Source of the DNA: Levilactobacillus andaensis | GTDB lineage: Bacteria > Bacillota > Bacilli > Lactobacillales > Lactobacillaceae | Length of the DNA: 64,000 bases | NCBI RefSeq assembly: GCF_016861695.1 | Contig: NZ_BOLP01000019.1 | Span: 1-64,000, forward strand | Direction of reading: 5' to 3' | Part shown: positions 62,931-64,000 of the stretch, one piece after another | Layout of the letters: every line of letters starts with the position of its first letter | Position numbering within the stretch: position 1 is the first letter of the stretch | Notes under the pieces: model-generated | The model's input: the letters and a program-made list of their open reading frames with translations, nothing else | Databases searched by the model: none | Told to the model about the DNA's origin: nothing | Program-made: the position numbers and the translations under genes

Positions 62931-64000
62931 ATGACGTTACAGGCAGTGGGCATCATTGCGGAGTATAATCCATTTCACAATGGGCACCGCTATCAGATCG
63001 AACAGGCCCGTGCGCAAACGGGAGCCGATGTGGTCGTGGCGGCCATGAGTGGCAACTGGGTTCAGCGCGGCGAGCCGGCAGTGATGGATAAATGGCAACG
63101 CACACAGGCTGCTTTGGCCGGTGGTGTTGATTTGGTCGTGGAGTTGCCCGGTGCGGCGGCCCTGCAACCGGCTCACTTATTCGCAGCCGGCGGTGTTAGC
63201 CTCCTGGCAGCGCTCCAGTGCTATTGGCTGGCGTTTGGAACCGAACACCCGGAGATGGATTACGAGCAGCTGATGGCCCATTTACCGACTGATCCGGCGA
63301 CGTTTAAACGCTTTGACCAGACGTACGCCTCGCTCTTTCAAGGCTATCTGCGGGAGCAAACGGGGATTACCCTGAATGCGGCCAATGATATTCTAGGCTT
63401 CTTCTACGCACTGGCGAATCGCCGGCAAGGAGACCCGTTGACGTTGGTTCCGCTACCGAGAAAAGGGAGTCAGCATAATGACACCACGATTGAGACGGCA
63501 ACGGCCTTTGCGAGTGCCACTGCGGTGCGTTCTGCGGCGTTAAACGGGGAATGGTCGGCAGTTATGCCGGTCGTCCCGACAACGACCTTAGACCTGCTAC
63601 AGACGGCGCAATTGACGAGCTGGGAGGATTTCTGGCCGCTGTTGCGTTATCAGTTAGTCAGTGGTGACGTGGCTGATTTACGGCAAATGTATCAGATCAC
63701 CGAGGGCGTTGAGTATCGTTTGAAGAAGGCGGCACTAACGAGCGAGAGTTTTGCGGCATTTATGCATGCCGTCAAGACCAAGCGCTATACCTACACGCGC
63801 TTGCAACGCCAGTCGGCCTACCTGTTGTTACAGGCTAAGCCGGCGGAGATGCAGCCGCAACCGCAGTACTTACGGGTACTGGGGTATTCGGCGGCGGGAC
63901 AGGCGTATCTTCATCAGATCAAAAAGCAGGTGAGTCTGCCGTTGATCAGTCGCGCGGATCGGGATTGGCAAAAGGGTCCCGGTGAGTTTGACGATCGATT
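62931..64000 (+). CDS. tmcAL: tRNA(Met) cytidine acetate ligase TmcAL, cut by window end
   Basis: The first 356 codons of a nucleotidyltransferase-like protein, open to the last base. The N-terminus GIIAEYNPFHNGHRYQI has the HxGH site, and MSGNWVQRGEPAVMDKW follows near 41-57. TmcAL (YlbM) forms N4-acetylcytidine at the wobble base of elongator tRNA-Met using acetate and ATP. GGGAGG precedes ATG 62931 by 7 nt. The usual family length is about 380-410 residues, so only the C-terminal end is missing. Confidence 0.93.
   Translation, partial: MTLQAVGIIAEYNPFHNGHRYQIEQARAQTGADVVVAAMSGNWVQRGEPAVMDKWQRTQAALAGGVDLVVELPGAAALQPAHLFAAGGVSLLAALQCYWLAFGTEHPEMDYEQLMAHLPTDPATFKRFDQTYASLFQGYLREQTGITLNAANDILGFFYALANRRQGDPLTLVPLPRKGSQHNDTTIETATAFASATAVRSAALNGEWSAVMPVVPTTTLDLLQTAQLTSWEDFWPLLRYQLVSGDVADLRQMYQITEGVEYRLKKAALTSESFAAFMHAVKTKRYTYTRLQRQSAYLLLQAKPAEMQPQPQYLRVLGYSAAGQAYLHQIKKQVSLPLISRADRDWQKGPGEFDDR

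Overview
The window reads as chromosomal DNA of a low-to-mid GC Lactobacillaceae species, most like Levilactobacillus (the L. brevis group). I base this on the tRNA and 5S sequences, pepV, the lysine/DAP operon behind an L-box, T-box leaders, the 28-nt type I-E style CRISPR repeat, and sporulation-free Bacillales-like gene order. The species call is inference; no search was run. Many starts are GTG or TTG and are set by a clear Shine-Dalgarno sequence.

Layout. 1-1.9 kb: tail of an rRNA operon (23S end, 5S) and 18 tRNA genes. 2-6.3 kb: a DUF2075 ATPase, an ABM-fold protein, an MBL hydrolase, Spx and MecA. 6.6-9.5 kb: an exopolysaccharide-type operon with a degenerate EAL protein, a two-helix membrane protein and a processive GT2, behind a leader that ends in a terminator. 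9.8-20.7 kb: an orphan RelB/DinJ antitoxin, then divergent diaminopimelate/lysine genes: lysC-dapF leftward, and lysA-dapD-dapL-dapA-dapB-patA-asd rightward behind a lysine riboswitch. 20.9-25.5 kb: MnmM-like methylase, PAP2 phosphatase, an orphan four-spacer CRISPR array and T-box-leuS. 25.7-37.4 kb: an ABC-2 pair, flavodoxin, MurJ, a pseudouridine-synthase homologue without its catalytic Asp, NAD(P)H-hydrate dehydratase, PepV, Usp and a nucleoside hydrolase. 37.6-43.2 kb: thioredoxin-ytpR-sftA-murC, the B. subtilis order. 43.3-56.4 kb: an IS3 relic, a BI-1 protein, polA-mutM-coaE, nrdR-dnaB-dnaI, T-box-thrS and an MFS exporter. 56.4-64 kb: L20 leader-infC-rpmI-rplT, then yqeG-yqeH-yhbY-nadD-yqeK-rsfS-yqeM-tmcAL, the last cut by the window end.

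The most unusual content is non-coding. Two families of structured intergenic repeats, called A (about 160 nt) and B (about 185 nt) here, recur through the window. Six loci carry both, always in the order B then A with the same relative orientation and about 100-145 nt between them. Each family folds into an outer inverted repeat enclosing two or more hairpins, and stem sequences change between copies with pairing kept. Three short scars hold only the outer ends of a unit with the body missing. This looks like a mobile or formerly mobile structured DNA/RNA element. Short reading frames inside A are not conserved between copies, so coding is unlikely.

Functional links: the DAP operon feeds meso-diaminopimelate to the wall pathway represented here by murC and murJ. 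leuS and thrS are controlled by uncharged tRNA, the DAP operon by lysine and infC-rpmI-rplT by L20. Spx and MecA are adjacent ClpP-network regulators. The yqe block combines ribosome assembly, NAD synthesis and tRNA modification.
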